NCBI RefSeq assembly: GCF_004341205.1
Contig: NZ_SLUL01000007.1
Coordinates: forward strand, 62,001 to 126,000
Length of the DNA stretch: 64,000 nucleotides
Source: Thermolongibacillus altinsuensis
GTDB lineage: Bacteria; Bacillota; Bacilli; Bacillales; Anoxybacillaceae
Reading direction: 5' to 3'
Of the stretch, positions 56,632 through 63,917 are shown piece after piece. The notes beneath the pieces are model-generated. The model did no database searches and was not told where the DNA came from. It worked only from the letters and a program-made list of their open reading frames with translations. A program made the translations under genes and the position numbers. Each line of letters begins with the position of its first letter. Position 1 is the stretch's first letter.

Positions 56632-57362
56632 TATGAAAGCACCCCTTTTATGTAATCTCTTAAATAGACGTAATCACCAGCTAAAACAATGGTGATCGCA
56701 ATAATATATTTACGGTTTCTCTCTAATGTTTTGCGACTTACATGAACCTTGCTTTGCAGCTGTTTAATTGGCAATTGTTTTTTCTCAAAAAGTTTTGCAC
56801 ATAGTTCGCGGTCTTCAGCTAACAACTTAGCAATTTTAATCGCATTGAGACGGGCATCAGAATGTTTTGGAGATTGTTCAACCAGCTCTTGAAAACTAAT
56901 CCCAAACTCTTGTAACACTTTTTGATAATGAATAATTTCCTCTTTTCGCTCTTCCTGCTCCATTTGCTTATAAAATTCATCCATTGATAATCTCGTGTCT
57001 AAATACGTTTGTGCCGCTTCTTCTTCCTCTTGTTCTTCTAAAGAAACGGTTTTGACTTTTGCTTCTTTGCGAATATAATCAATCACTCTTCTTTTTATAA
57101 TCAGTTCAGAAAAAGCAATAAAAGAACCACCTTTATTAACTGCATATTTTTCAATTGCTTCATTAAATGCGATTAAACCTATGCTAAATTCATCATCCTC
57201 TTCACTAATAAATCGTTTACAGACACTTGAAACCGTTTTTGCGATAAACGGTTTGTATTCATGAATCAATCTATTTTGTAATGCTGTATTTCCTTTTTGG
57301 ATTTCAGCAATCATATGTTCGATTGGTTTCTCTTTTTTAAACTTAAATAATATGCTGAGCAT
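56631..57362 (-). CDS. sigI: RNA polymerase sigma factor SigI
   Basis: 243 residues. NRLIHEYKPFIAKTVSSVCKR and DDEFSIGLIAFNEAIEKY form region 2; FSELIIKRRVIDYIRKEAK is also typical; the C-terminal SKVHVSRKTLERNRKYIIAITIVLAGDY is the SigI-specific DNA-binding part. ATG 57362 is taken since GAGGTG lies 6 nt upstream. It is co-transcribed with its anti-sigma gene. SigI responds to heat and envelope stress in B. subtilis. Its own promoter region shows a SigI-like pattern, indicating autoregulation. Confidence 0.93.
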   Translation of the reverse strand: MLSILFKFKKEKPIEHMIAEIQKGNTALQNRLIHEYKPFIAKTVSSVCKRFISEEDDEFSIGLIAFNEAIEKYAVNKGGSFIAFSELIIKRRVIDYIRKEAKVKTVSLEEQEEEEAAQTYLDTRLSMDEFYKQMEQEERKEEIIHYQKVLQEFGISFQELVEQSPKHSDARLNAIKIAKLLAEDRELCAKLFEKKQLPIKQLQSKVHVSRKTLERNRKYIIAITIVLAGDYVYLRDYIKGVLS

Positions 57363-57412
57363 CAACTTCACCTCATTGTGAAACAGACAAAAACTTACCC
57401 TTCCAAGATATC

Positions 57413-57440
57413 ATTCGTACATCATAGCGAATTTTTGTCG
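57413..57440 (-). promoter_or_regulatory. SigI-like promoter of sigI-rsgI
   Basis: Minus strand CGACAAAAA (57440-57432), 14 bp, CGAAT (57417-57413), then GATAT. It fits the A-tract -35 and CGWA -10 reported for SigI promoters, and recurs at 57756-57784. Confidence 0.65.
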
Positions 57441-57755
57441 GTGGCTCAATCGGAAAATGAATGCAATGTTGTAATCACCATTGTTGAATGCTTTCTCTCA
57501 AAAGTGAAACTGATATCACAGAGAATAAGTTTTTGTCAACGAAAATACTCACTTTGCTATTGAAAAAGAGAAGTTGAGCATCTCACATATTCTAATATAG
57601 TTATACGTAAATAAAAAAAGATATAGGGGGCATTCAGAGATAAAAACCTAACTATTTTTGCAAAAAATCCTTTCCTAAATTTAGTAGACATTCAAATTTC
57701 TGTAAACAAAATAATCAGGATATTTGTGAAAAAATATGAGTTTTTTTTTGTTTTG

Positions 57756-57784
57756 CGACAAAAACGAGCCATTCGGTGCCGAAT
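57756..57784 (+). promoter_or_regulatory. SigI-like promoter of the DUF5667-like gene
   Basis: CGACAAAAA (57756-57764), 15 bp, CGAAT (57780-57784), then AGATAT; about 50 bp before the start codon. Same pattern as ahead of sigI. Confidence 0.65.
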
Positions 57785-57833
57785 AGATATAGTGCACGAC
57801 ATGAAATAAAACAAACTGACAGGAGGAGTCAAA

Positions 57834-59213
57834 ATGAAGTTTAACAAAAACATCCGCAATGTGTTAGCAACTGGAGTCATCACAGCCACACTCGCTCTAC
57901 CACTTGGAACAAGCAATGTATACGCAAGTGAGAATGAATCCGTGACACAAACGAACAACACCACCATTGTCGAAGAAAACAAAACAGCAAACACTACAAA
58001 AACAATGGAAGCATCTCCAGAAAGCACGGTAACTGAGACTGCTCCAGAAGCTTCAACTGTTGACAATGAAAAAGCAGAATCTTCTTTAGATGAAACGAAG
58101 GGATCAGAACAAAAAACAGAAACAGGTATAGAGGATACCAATAAAAAAATGCCGTCCCTTCTTCCGGGTGACTTCTTTTACTTCTTAAAAACGATTACCG
58201 AAAAAATTAAATTGGCGTTAACATTTGATGATGTTGAAAAAGCAGAGTTGCTTGCAAATTTTGCTCAAAAGCACATCGCTGAGGCAGAAGCATTACTTGC
58301 TCAAGGCGAGGAGGAATTAGCTAAAGAGGTTCTTGAAAAAGCGTTAGAGCAACAAGAACTCGCTATGGACAAGTATGAAGAGACGCAACAAGAAAAAACT
58401 GCGAAAGAACAAGATCCTGTAAGTGATGAAGCAACTGGAGAAGCAACTAAAGAAGGAACAGATAAACAAACAAATCATTCAGCTGCTGAAATAGATTCAA
58501 TCCGTCAACAATTAGAGGAAAAATTGTCCCAAAACATTTTAGCTTTACAAGCGGTTTTAGCGAAAATCGAAAACCCTAAAGCAAAAGAAGCACTCGCAAA
58601 AAACATTGCGAAAGCGCAAGAAAAGCTAGAAAAGAAAATTAATAAAAAGCTAGCAAAACTTGAAAATAAAGAGCTTAAAGCTGAGAAAAAAATCGATGAG
58701 CTAGAAGAAAAACTAGCATCTGGTGAGATTAGCCAAGAAGAGTACGAAAAAGCATTAACAAGAATTCAAAATCATCTAGCGAATGAACAAGAAAAAGCCG
58801 TTGAAGAAACAACTAAAAAAATCGATAAAGTAACAAAAGAGATGCAAGAAAAAATTTCTGATAAACAAGAAAAAGAAGAAGCAAAACAGTTAGATAGCGG
58901 TAATCATAACGATAGCCGTTATAACGAAGCAAAAAAAGCCGCGGAACTCAAACGTGAAGAAATGAAAAAGGCTGCAGAACTCAAACGTGAAGAAATGAAA
59001 AAGGCTGCGGAACTCAAACGTGAAGAAATGAAAAAAGCCGTGGAACTCAAACGTGAAGAAATGAAAAAAGCTGCGGAACTCAAACGTGAAGAATGGAAAA
59101 AGGCCGCAGAACTCAAACGCGAAGAAGCGAAAAAAGTAGCAGAACTCAAACGTGAAGAAGCGAAAAAAGCAGAAAAACGCGAACATGAAGAAAAGGAAAA
59201 AGAGGAGAATTAA
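57834..59213 (+). CDS. Secreted DUF5667-like protein with 11-residue C-terminal repeats
   Basis: 459 residues. Signal peptide with likely cleavage near 32 (SNVYAS). A Thr/Glu-rich linker follows, then LLPGDFFYFLKTITEKIKLALTFDDVEKAELLANFAQKHIAEAE at about 105-150, which matches the DUF5667 pattern, then long charged helices, and seven 11-residue repeats of the KKAAELKREEM type. No SLH or LPXTG anchor. It is probably a long helical cell-surface or wall protein. It is divergent from sigI and shares its promoter pattern, so it is likely a SigI target. Ribosome site AGGAGG. Function unknown. Confidence 0.82.
   Translation: MKFNKNIRNVLATGVITATLALPLGTSNVYASENESVTQTNNTTIVEENKTANTTKTMEASPESTVTETAPEASTVDNEKAESSLDETKGSEQKTETGIEDTNKKMPSLLPGDFFYFLKTITEKIKLALTFDDVEKAELLANFAQKHIAEAEALLAQGEEELAKEVLEKALEQQELAMDKYEETQQEKTAKEQDPVSDEATGEATKEGTDKQTNHSAAEIDSIRQQLEEKLSQNILALQAVLAKIENPKAKEALAKNIAKAQEKLEKKINKKLAKLENKELKAEKKIDELEEKLASGEISQEEYEKALTRIQNHLANEQEKAVEETTKKIDKVTKEMQEKISDKQEKEEAKQLDSGNHNDSRYNEAKKAAELKREEMKKAAELKREEMKKAAELKREEMKKAVELKREEMKKAAELKREEWKKAAELKREEAKKVAELKREEAKKAEKREHEEKEKEEN
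58932..59162 (+). repeat. Seven tandem 33-bp repeats in the DUF5667-like gene
   Basis: Units encode KKAAELKREEM with changes only at residues 3-4 and 11 (M, W or A). An eighth, degenerate unit (KKAEKREHEEK) follows. In frame, so copy number could vary without frameshift. Confidence 0.93.
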
Positions 59214-59233
59214 TTCTCCTCTGGAAACGTCTA

Positions 59234-59273
59234 AAGCCGATAAACAATAAAGGATCGTTTTGTTTATCGGCTT
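59234..59273. terminator. Terminator after the DUF5667-like gene and coat-gene remnant
   Basis: AAGCCGATAAACA pairs with TGTTTATCGGCTT. The same hairpin occurs at 62579-62618 as part of a duplicated segment. Confidence 0.85.
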
Positions 59274-59311
59274 CTTTGTTAATATCTTATTTTGTCAAAC
59301 ATCTCTATTCA

Positions 59312-59476
59312 TTAATCTCTCTGATTCTGATCTTGATCTTGTTCTTGATCTTGATCAGATTCCGCGCGTGAACGTACTCTTGTAGCAGAATCGGAATCGA
59401 CATCAATGTCAATATGAACCTTTGCATTTCCACTTTCAATGACTTTTGCAATATTTGTGTTTTTATCTATATTTTT
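59312..59476 (-). pseudogene. Truncated copy of the acidic spore-coat-like gene
   Basis: Encodes the last 54 residues of the protein at 62657 (KNIDKNTNIAKVI to the acidic QDQ tail) but lacks its first half. Upstream the frame continues into unrelated sequence and then into the cloverleaf repeat, where a chance ATG at 59581 gives a chimeric 89-codon ORF without a ribosome site. Probably a relic of duplication; the original promoter is missing. Confidence 0.8.
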
Positions 59477-59506
59477 GCACACAAATATCGTATCACTGAT
59501 CCAATC

Positions 59507-59732
59507 ACTATATAGATTCAAGCTGAGTTTCCGACATATCTCATCATGAATAAAAGACCGCTTTTCTGCCATAGGCGGCAAGATTTTTCTTGCCGCCCCG
59601 GCATGCTAGAAGCATGCCCATTCCGAATGTAAAACGCATGACAGACAAATTCATTTGTCTGAATGGCGTTTTCGTTCGGGGAAGTGGCAGAAAAGCTTGT
59701 TCATGCCGGAAAATTAAGCTTATCATATATAA
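59507..59732 (+). repeat. 226-bp cloverleaf repeat element, copy 2
   Basis: Same structure and orientation as 11096-11320, with many base differences that keep the stems: CGCTTTTCTGCC/GGCAGAAAAGC outer arms, GGCGGCAAG/CTTGCCGCC, GGCATGCT/AGCATGCC, CCGAATG...CGTTCGG around CAGACAAA/TTTGTCTG. Its right end abuts the stop codon of the HipA-like gene (59733). Confidence 0.88.
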
Positions 59733-60521
59733 CTAAGGAGATGATCCATTTATTCGTGAGTTGCGTATAGGACGATACACTTTTTTAATAAACTTTTCAA
59801 TTAACATAGGCAATACTTTGTCACGTCTGCAAATAAGCGCTTTGATGATTTCCTGCTGTTCTTCAAGGGATAAATGCCAGTCGCAAGGAATCAGTAAAAG
59901 AATTTCTTCTAATAATTGTGTAGGGATGGTTTGGATGAGTTTGATTTGCTTTTTAAAGTCTTCTTCATCGGTAATAAATCGCGCCATCATTTCATGTGTA
60001 GCACTTTTCATTATCTTTTGCGGAAGGTGGTGAAGATCATTCGTGATCCAAGAAAATGACCCAAATATTTCAGCTTGATCAATGATCCATAAAAAATAAC
60101 TGCCTTCTTCTCGCTCTTGCAACAACACATTTTTTCGCGTTCGGTCGGTGTTGCATAGCCAATAGTCAAACACGATAATTCCTGCAAGATCTTTATGATT
60201 AATGATGCTTTTAACGTTTGCTTCATGTCCGTTGACGCTATTTTCTATATATTTACTTGCAAAGTGTTTTACCGTATATTGAAATTGGTCTTTGTTTGGA
60301 ATTGTATCTATAAACTCTTTAGGCATCTCTACTAAACACGCTGGGGCAACCGGCAATTCCATATACCGAGCAATACAGTAAGCAAGCCATTCATTAATGA
60401 GCGCTTTCTCTTCTGTCCTTTTAAACAATTTTACAACGTAATCTTCATTATGATCGAATGTAATGAAATGTGCGTTATTTGTTTTGCTTTCAAAAAGCTT
60501 GTGATACTGTTTAGGATTCAT
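59733..60521 (-). CDS. HipA-like kinase-fold protein
   Basis: 262 residues. YVVKLFKRTEEKALINEWLAYCIARYM gives a candidate ATP lysine (Lys31) and Glu44; DYWLCNTDRTRKNVLL (Asn124, Asp126, Asn131) and WIIDQAEIFGS (Asp148) match the catalytic and metal motifs of HipA-type kinases. No hipB-like gene is near, so this is not a toxin-antitoxin pair. Overlap with the glycosyltransferase gene and proximity to coat-like genes suggest a role in spore-surface phosphorylation. The cloverleaf repeat sits right after its stop. Confidence 0.8.
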   Translation of the reverse strand: MNPKQYHKLFESKTNNAHFITFDHNEDYVVKLFKRTEEKALINEWLAYCIARYMELPVAPACLVEMPKEFIDTIPNKDQFQYTVKHFASKYIENSVNGHEANVKSIINHKDLAGIIVFDYWLCNTDRTRKNVLLQEREEGSYFLWIIDQAEIFGSFSWITNDLHHLPQKIMKSATHEMMARFITDEEDFKKQIKLIQTIPTQLLEEILLLIPCDWHLSLEEQQEIIKALICRRDKVLPMLIEKFIKKVYRPIRNSRINGSSP

Positions 60522-61614
60522 CCGTCTTCCCCTCCCTTGTTACTTCACGCAAAATCTCAATATATCGATTCGCGCAATGGGAAATGGAAAACATCTGTTC
60601 AACACGTTCTCGAGCTAATTTCGAAAGGTTTCCATATCGCTCTTGATCATCTACAATACGATAAATTTGTTCCGCTGCTCCTCTAACATGCTCTTCACGG
60701 AATAAGTATCCCGTTTTGCCATCTGCGACAATTTCCGGAATAGAAGAAACACTAGGCGCCACTACTGGAACACCGCATGCCATCGATTCGATAAACGTAT
60801 TACCGAAAGATTCTGCCTTTGTTGTTGCGATGGTACATCCACCGGACTGTCTAATTTTTGCATAAACATGCGGCATCTCATGATAAGGAACAACGGGAAA
60901 CCATTTGATGATGTCGGTTAATTGCCGTTTTTTCCATTCATCTTCAAATTGTTGACGTTCCACACTTTTGGCTCCACCAATTACCCAAAATTCAATATCC
61001 TCTCTCTCTTTTTGTACTAGTTCAGCTGTTTTCAATAAAAGGCGCCAATTTTTCCGCACATCTAATCTGCCAATATACGCGACTATTTTTTTATCAGAAG
61101 AAACAATAGGATCTTTTTGTTCATGGATTTCTTCAGGTTTTAGCGGGCGGAAAAATGATGGATCCAAACCGTTATAGATGACTTCAATCGGTGTAGGTTC
61201 ATTGACTAGGATGGATAATACCCGTTTTTGATGTTGGGAGGGGACAATGAATTTTTGCGGTTGAATTTGATCGTATCCTGTTAAATTCCGCTTTAACTTC
61301 ATAATTTCAGGTGTGCGTGCTTCAATGATGATGGGACCTTTGTAGTTTGCTTTTGCTAACCAATCGTAAGCTTTGCTCGTATCAACAACAATAATCGCAT
61401 CATAATGATTTTTCGTTAAAATTTCATGGATCCTCTGTTCATCCGTTGTTAAATATACAGGAGCGATATCTTTCATCATATGCATCCCGCCAAGGTCTTT
61501 ACAATAGAGAAACTCAGTTGTGATCCCACGCTGTTTAAAATAAATGGCCCGATTGCGCCAACCGGCATTCACTCCTCCGACCGTTAATAAACGCCAAATG
61601 ACTAAAATTTTCAA
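60511..61614 (-). CDS. GT4-family glycosyltransferase, CotSA-like
   Basis: 367 residues, GT-B fold. VGGVNAGWRNRAIYFKQRG is at the acceptor side; VAYIGRLDVRKNWRLLLKTAELV and TTKAESFGNTFIESMACGVPVVAP (the E-x7-E motif) form the nucleotide-sugar site. TTG start behind GAGGAGGAGAGG. It overlaps the HipA-like gene by 11 bp and follows the kinase gene by 29 bp, so the three are one operon. CotSA of B. subtilis is a related spore-coat glycosyltransferase next to the kinase-like CotS; that parallel is an inference. Confidence 0.88.
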   Translation of the reverse strand: MKILVIWRLLTVGGVNAGWRNRAIYFKQRGITTEFLYCKDLGGMHMMKDIAPVYLTTDEQRIHEILTKNHYDAIIVVDTSKAYDWLAKANYKGPIIIEARTPEIMKLKRNLTGYDQIQPQKFIVPSQHQKRVLSILVNEPTPIEVIYNGLDPSFFRPLKPEEIHEQKDPIVSSDKKIVAYIGRLDVRKNWRLLLKTAELVQKEREDIEFWVIGGAKSVERQQFEDEWKKRQLTDIIKWFPVVPYHEMPHVYAKIRQSGGCTIATTKAESFGNTFIESMACGVPVVAPSVSSIPEIVADGKTGYLFREEHVRGAAEQIYRIVDDQERYGNLSKLARERVEQMFSISHCANRYIEILREVTREGKTDES

Positions 61615-61643
61615 CTACCTCTCCTCCTCAAAACCTTGCTATA

Positions 61644-62456
61644 TTATTTTTTCTTCTTTTTCTCTCTTTTCAATCTTTCTTGTTTCTTAAGCTCCTTTAC
61701 TACTTTATATACAAGATTGTGCAAATGTTCATAATGTCTCTTTTTATTCTTAATCGTTAACAATTTGTTTGCTTCTTGTCCAATGGAGCTCCAATCAAAA
61801 TCTTTCTTCCTTTTCATCTCCTCGTACATTTGCGCTGCTACTTCATCCATATGGATATAGTATTGCCATTCTTCATAAAGCTCTGGAGCCATTTCTTGAA
61901 CGTGTTGTAAGAAGACCGCTTCATAATCTTTTCCTAAGCTTCGCAATAACTTTCTTGGATACGGATACGTTCGATTTCGCCATACGGTTCTTCCGACATC
62001 GATCACTTTTAACGAGCCGTCCTCTTGAAGATAAACTTGCCGTTTATGATGATCGATTCGTTCATAACCAATTTCTTTAAACGTCAATAACATTTGAATC
62101 AACTGATAAGATAGTTCTTCCGTTAATGGATTCGTTTGCAAATATTCACGTAAATCAATTCCGTATACCATTTCCATCACAATAAAATTTTTACCTTTAC
62201 AGTAGATTTTCGGAATAAGCGATGTATGTTGGCCAAGAGACATCGCGTAATGTTCTCTGGCACAATCTTCTTCATCGCCATATACTTTCATACACATTTC
62301 GTCATTAATTTTAAAAACGGCACCTTGTCTTCCTCTCCCGATCATTTCAAAACTACTTTCACTATTTACGATCACATCTTCGTCTTCTATTGTTTTCACT
62401 TTAATTTTTTTTACTTCTTTCTTAATCTCGCTACAATCAATCATTTGATTTTGCAA
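61644..62456 (-). CDS. Serine/threonine kinase-like protein (YrzF/RIO-like)
   Basis: 270 residues. The glycine loop IGRGRQGAVFKI (40-50) and Lys57 (MCMKVYG) are followed by the hinge VMEMVYG. The catalytic loop is atypical, RIDHHKRQVYL (Asp135), and KVIDVGRTVW (Asp153) replaces DFG, as in RIO-like and CotS/YrzF-type kinases. The C-terminus is Lys-rich and could be a localisation signal. TTG start behind GAGGTGG. First gene of the three-gene operon; it may phosphorylate the Ser-rich acidic proteins encoded just upstream. Confidence 0.82.
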   Translation of the reverse strand: MQNQMIDCSEIKKEVKKIKVKTIEDEDVIVNSESSFEMIGRGRQGAVFKINDEMCMKVYGDEEDCAREHYAMSLGQHTSLIPKIYCKGKNFIVMEMVYGIDLREYLQTNPLTEELSYQLIQMLLTFKEIGYERIDHHKRQVYLQEDGSLKVIDVGRTVWRNRTYPYPRKLLRSLGKDYEAVFLQHVQEMAPELYEEWQYYIHMDEVAAQMYEEMKRKKDFDWSSIGQEANKLLTIKNKKRHYEHLHNLVYKVVKELKKQERLKREKKKKK

Positions 62457-62578
62457 GTAACCCCACCTCTTTCTCGCTATTTGAAGCGCATAAATACTCT
62501 TTCTATTAGTTAATGAAAAACTTTACATTCCGGTCACTATCAACGGTCTATCTTTCGCACAATTCAAAAAAGAAACTA

Positions 62579-62618
62579 AAGCCGATAAACAACAAAACAT
62601 CGTTTTGTTTATCGGCTT
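62579..62618. terminator. Terminator after the 101-residue acidic protein gene
   Basis: AAGCCGATAAACA and TGTTTATCGGCTT arms; near-identical to 59234-59273. Confidence 0.85.
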
Positions 62619-62656
62619 CTTTGCTAATATCTTATTTTGTCAAGCATCTCTATTCA

Positions 62657-62962
62657 TTAATCTCTCTGATCCTGTTCCTGTTCTTGCTCTTGATCTTGAT
62701 CAGACTCCGCACGAGAACGTACTCTTGCAGCAGAATCTGAATCCACATCAATGTCAATACGAATCTTTGCATTTCCACTCTTAATCACTTTTGCAATGTT
62801 CGTATTTTTATCTATATTTTTCAAATCATTTTCATTGTCTACTTCCGTATCATTTCTTAAGTCGATATCAGAGTCGAATTCAACATCTGCTTTTGAACGG
62901 CTGTCTGCATCTGCATTCGAACCGTTACGACCATTGGAATCCCTAAAAAAATTTCTGCTCAT
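62657..62962 (-). CDS. Acidic Asp/Ser-rich probable spore-coat protein
   Basis: 101 residues without signal peptide. An Asn/Ser/Asp-rich first half (SNADADSRSKADVEFDSDIDL) is followed by a strand-like NIAKVIKSGNAKIRIDIDVDSDSAARVRSRAE and a Gln/Glu/Asp tail (QDQEQEQEQDQ). A paralogue lies at 63513 and a truncated copy at 59312. The upstream region shares a 45-bp block with the paralogue, including AATAGACTA, which fits the ATANNNTA core of SigK -10 boxes. Spore-coat role inferred from composition and neighbours. Confidence 0.75.
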   Translation of the reverse strand: MSRNFFRDSNGRNGSNADADSRSKADVEFDSDIDLRNDTEVDNENDLKNIDKNTNIAKVIKSGNAKIRIDIDVDSDSAARVRSRAESDQDQEQEQEQDQRD

Positions 62963-62991
62963 TTCCTCACCCCCTTCCTTCTTTGTACAAG

Positions 62992-63036
62992 TAGTCTATT
63001 CAAATTTACACGAAAGTGTTTGCACAAACACCATTA
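62992..63036 (-). promoter_or_regulatory. Shared promoter block, possibly SigK-type, copy 1
   Basis: Minus strand TAATGGTGTTTGT, 23 bp, AATAGACTA; an identical layout lies at 63873-63917. AATAGACTA resembles the SigK -10 pattern CATANNNTA with one change. Confidence 0.5.
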
Positions 63037-63092
63037 GTTCCCTTGCTCAATTTTGTTCCCCTTATCTACGTAAAATGAGGAAGGTAATGATA

Positions 63093-63437
63093 TTACCATC
63101 CCCATCTTTTTGGATTTATCCCATTCGCTTTGGATCGATCGTTCGTTTCTCTTCGATCGTTTGATTTCTTATAACGATTCGTGAGAGTCTCTAGTTTCGC
63201 AACAGCTAGATCAAACTCTTCGTTTGTCATTTGTTTTGTCGCTAATAATGAACAAAGAATAGCAAATGCAATTGGCATCGTATCCACTTGAATATCTACG
63301 TTCACATCAACATCCGAATTTCCGCTATGCCCAATTTGCGATTGATTGGATTGTTTATCAATGGAATAAACTTTCCCTAGCGAGGATAAATTTCCTACAT
63401 TCTCTAACGAAAATTGCTGGTCATTCTCCTTTTTCAT
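63093..63437 (-). CDS. Probable spore-coat protein of the acidic cluster
   Basis: 114 residues. SQIGHSGNSDVDVNVDIQVDTMPIAFAILCSLLATKQMTNEEFDLAVAKLETLTNRY: an alternating Asp/Val strand segment runs into a hydrophobic helix with one Cys, and the C-terminus is basic (RRETNDRSKANG). The strand motif resembles the D-x-D-x pattern of its two neighbours, so it may co-assemble with them. No exact family is recognised. Lies between two paralogous acidic genes on the same strand. Confidence 0.7.
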   Translation of the reverse strand: MKKENDQQFSLENVGNLSSLGKVYSIDKQSNQSQIGHSGNSDVDVNVDIQVDTMPIAFAILCSLLATKQMTNEEFDLAVAKLETLTNRYKKSNDRRETNDRSKANGINPKRWGW

Positions 63438-63512
63438 CCCATCACATCCCTTCTTAAGGAATAAAAGATAGGAAAGGTGAGATTAAACGTTCCCACCCAT
63501 CCTTTACGTCTG

Positions 63513-63842
63513 CTAGATTCTCAGTTGTCTTGCCCCCTGTTCTTGCTCTTGATCTTGATCAGACTCCGCACGAGAACGCACTCTTGCAGCAGAATCTGAA
63601 TCCACATCAATGTCAACATCAACCCTTGAATTTCCACTTTGAATGACTCTTGCAACATTCTTATTTTCATCTACATTTTTCAAATCGTTTTCATTATCTA
63701 GCTCCGTATCATTTTTTAGTTCGATATCCGATTCAAAATCAACCTCTGCTTTTGAACGGCTGTCTGAATCTGCGTTCGAACGGCTTGGACTAATAGATTG
63801 AAAATTTCTATTAATAGGAAAACCTCTCCATGGTTCACTCAT
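63513..63842 (-). CDS. Acidic Asp/Ser-rich probable spore-coat protein, paralogue
   Basis: 109 residues from ATG 63842 (AAAGGAGGAGAG). It shares most of its sequence with the protein at 62657: NADSDSRSKAEVDFESDIEL, ARVIQSGNSRVDVDIDVDSDSAARVRSRAESDQDQEQEQ. It differs in its N-terminus (MSEPWRGFPINRN) and its last residues (GARQLRI). The repeated Ser/Asp/Arg pattern makes it a plausible kinase substrate. 155 bp to the window edge hold only its promoter. Confidence 0.75.
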   Translation of the reverse strand: MSEPWRGFPINRNFQSISPSRSNADSDSRSKAEVDFESDIELKNDTELDNENDLKNVDENKNVARVIQSGNSRVDVDIDVDSDSAARVRSRAESDQDQEQEQGARQLRI

Positions 63843-63872
63843 TCTCTCTCCTCCTTTTCTCCCTTGTACAGT

Positions 63873-63917
63873 TAATCTATTCACACTTATCCAAAAATGA
63901 TTAGACAAACACCATTA
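63873..63917 (-). promoter_or_regulatory. Shared promoter block, possibly SigK-type, copy 2
   Basis: TAATGGTGTTTGT, 23 bp, AATAGATTA on the minus strand, same spacing as at 62992-63036 although the 23 bp between differ. Confidence 0.5.

Larger units (their letters stand above)
59231..59476. repeat. 246-bp segment duplicated from 62576-62821
   Basis: Both copies begin CTAAAGCCGATAAAC and end at TCTATATTTTT with equal length and scattered base differences. Each contains the hairpin and the 3' part of an acidic protein gene. The homology stops at 59476, where other sequence leads into the cloverleaf repeat. Confidence 0.9.

Noticed and set aside
58932-59162. Regular repeats as a CRISPR array
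   Set aside because: Units are contiguous, in frame and without spacers; no cas genes in the window.
58890-59186. Long minus-strand frame, Phe-rich, opposite the repeat region
   Set aside because: It is the antisense of a perfectly periodic 33-bp repeat in a strong plus-strand gene; no ribosome site and a monotonous composition.
59507-59732. Cloverleaf fold as a tRNA or tRNA-like gene
   Set aside because: No acceptor CCA-proximal pairing, T-loop or anticodon-arm dimensions; length and arm sizes do not fit tRNA.
59733-60521. HipA-like gene as part of a HipBA toxin-antitoxin system
   Set aside because: No small HTH antitoxin gene adjoins it; it overlaps a glycosyltransferase gene in a coat-like operon.
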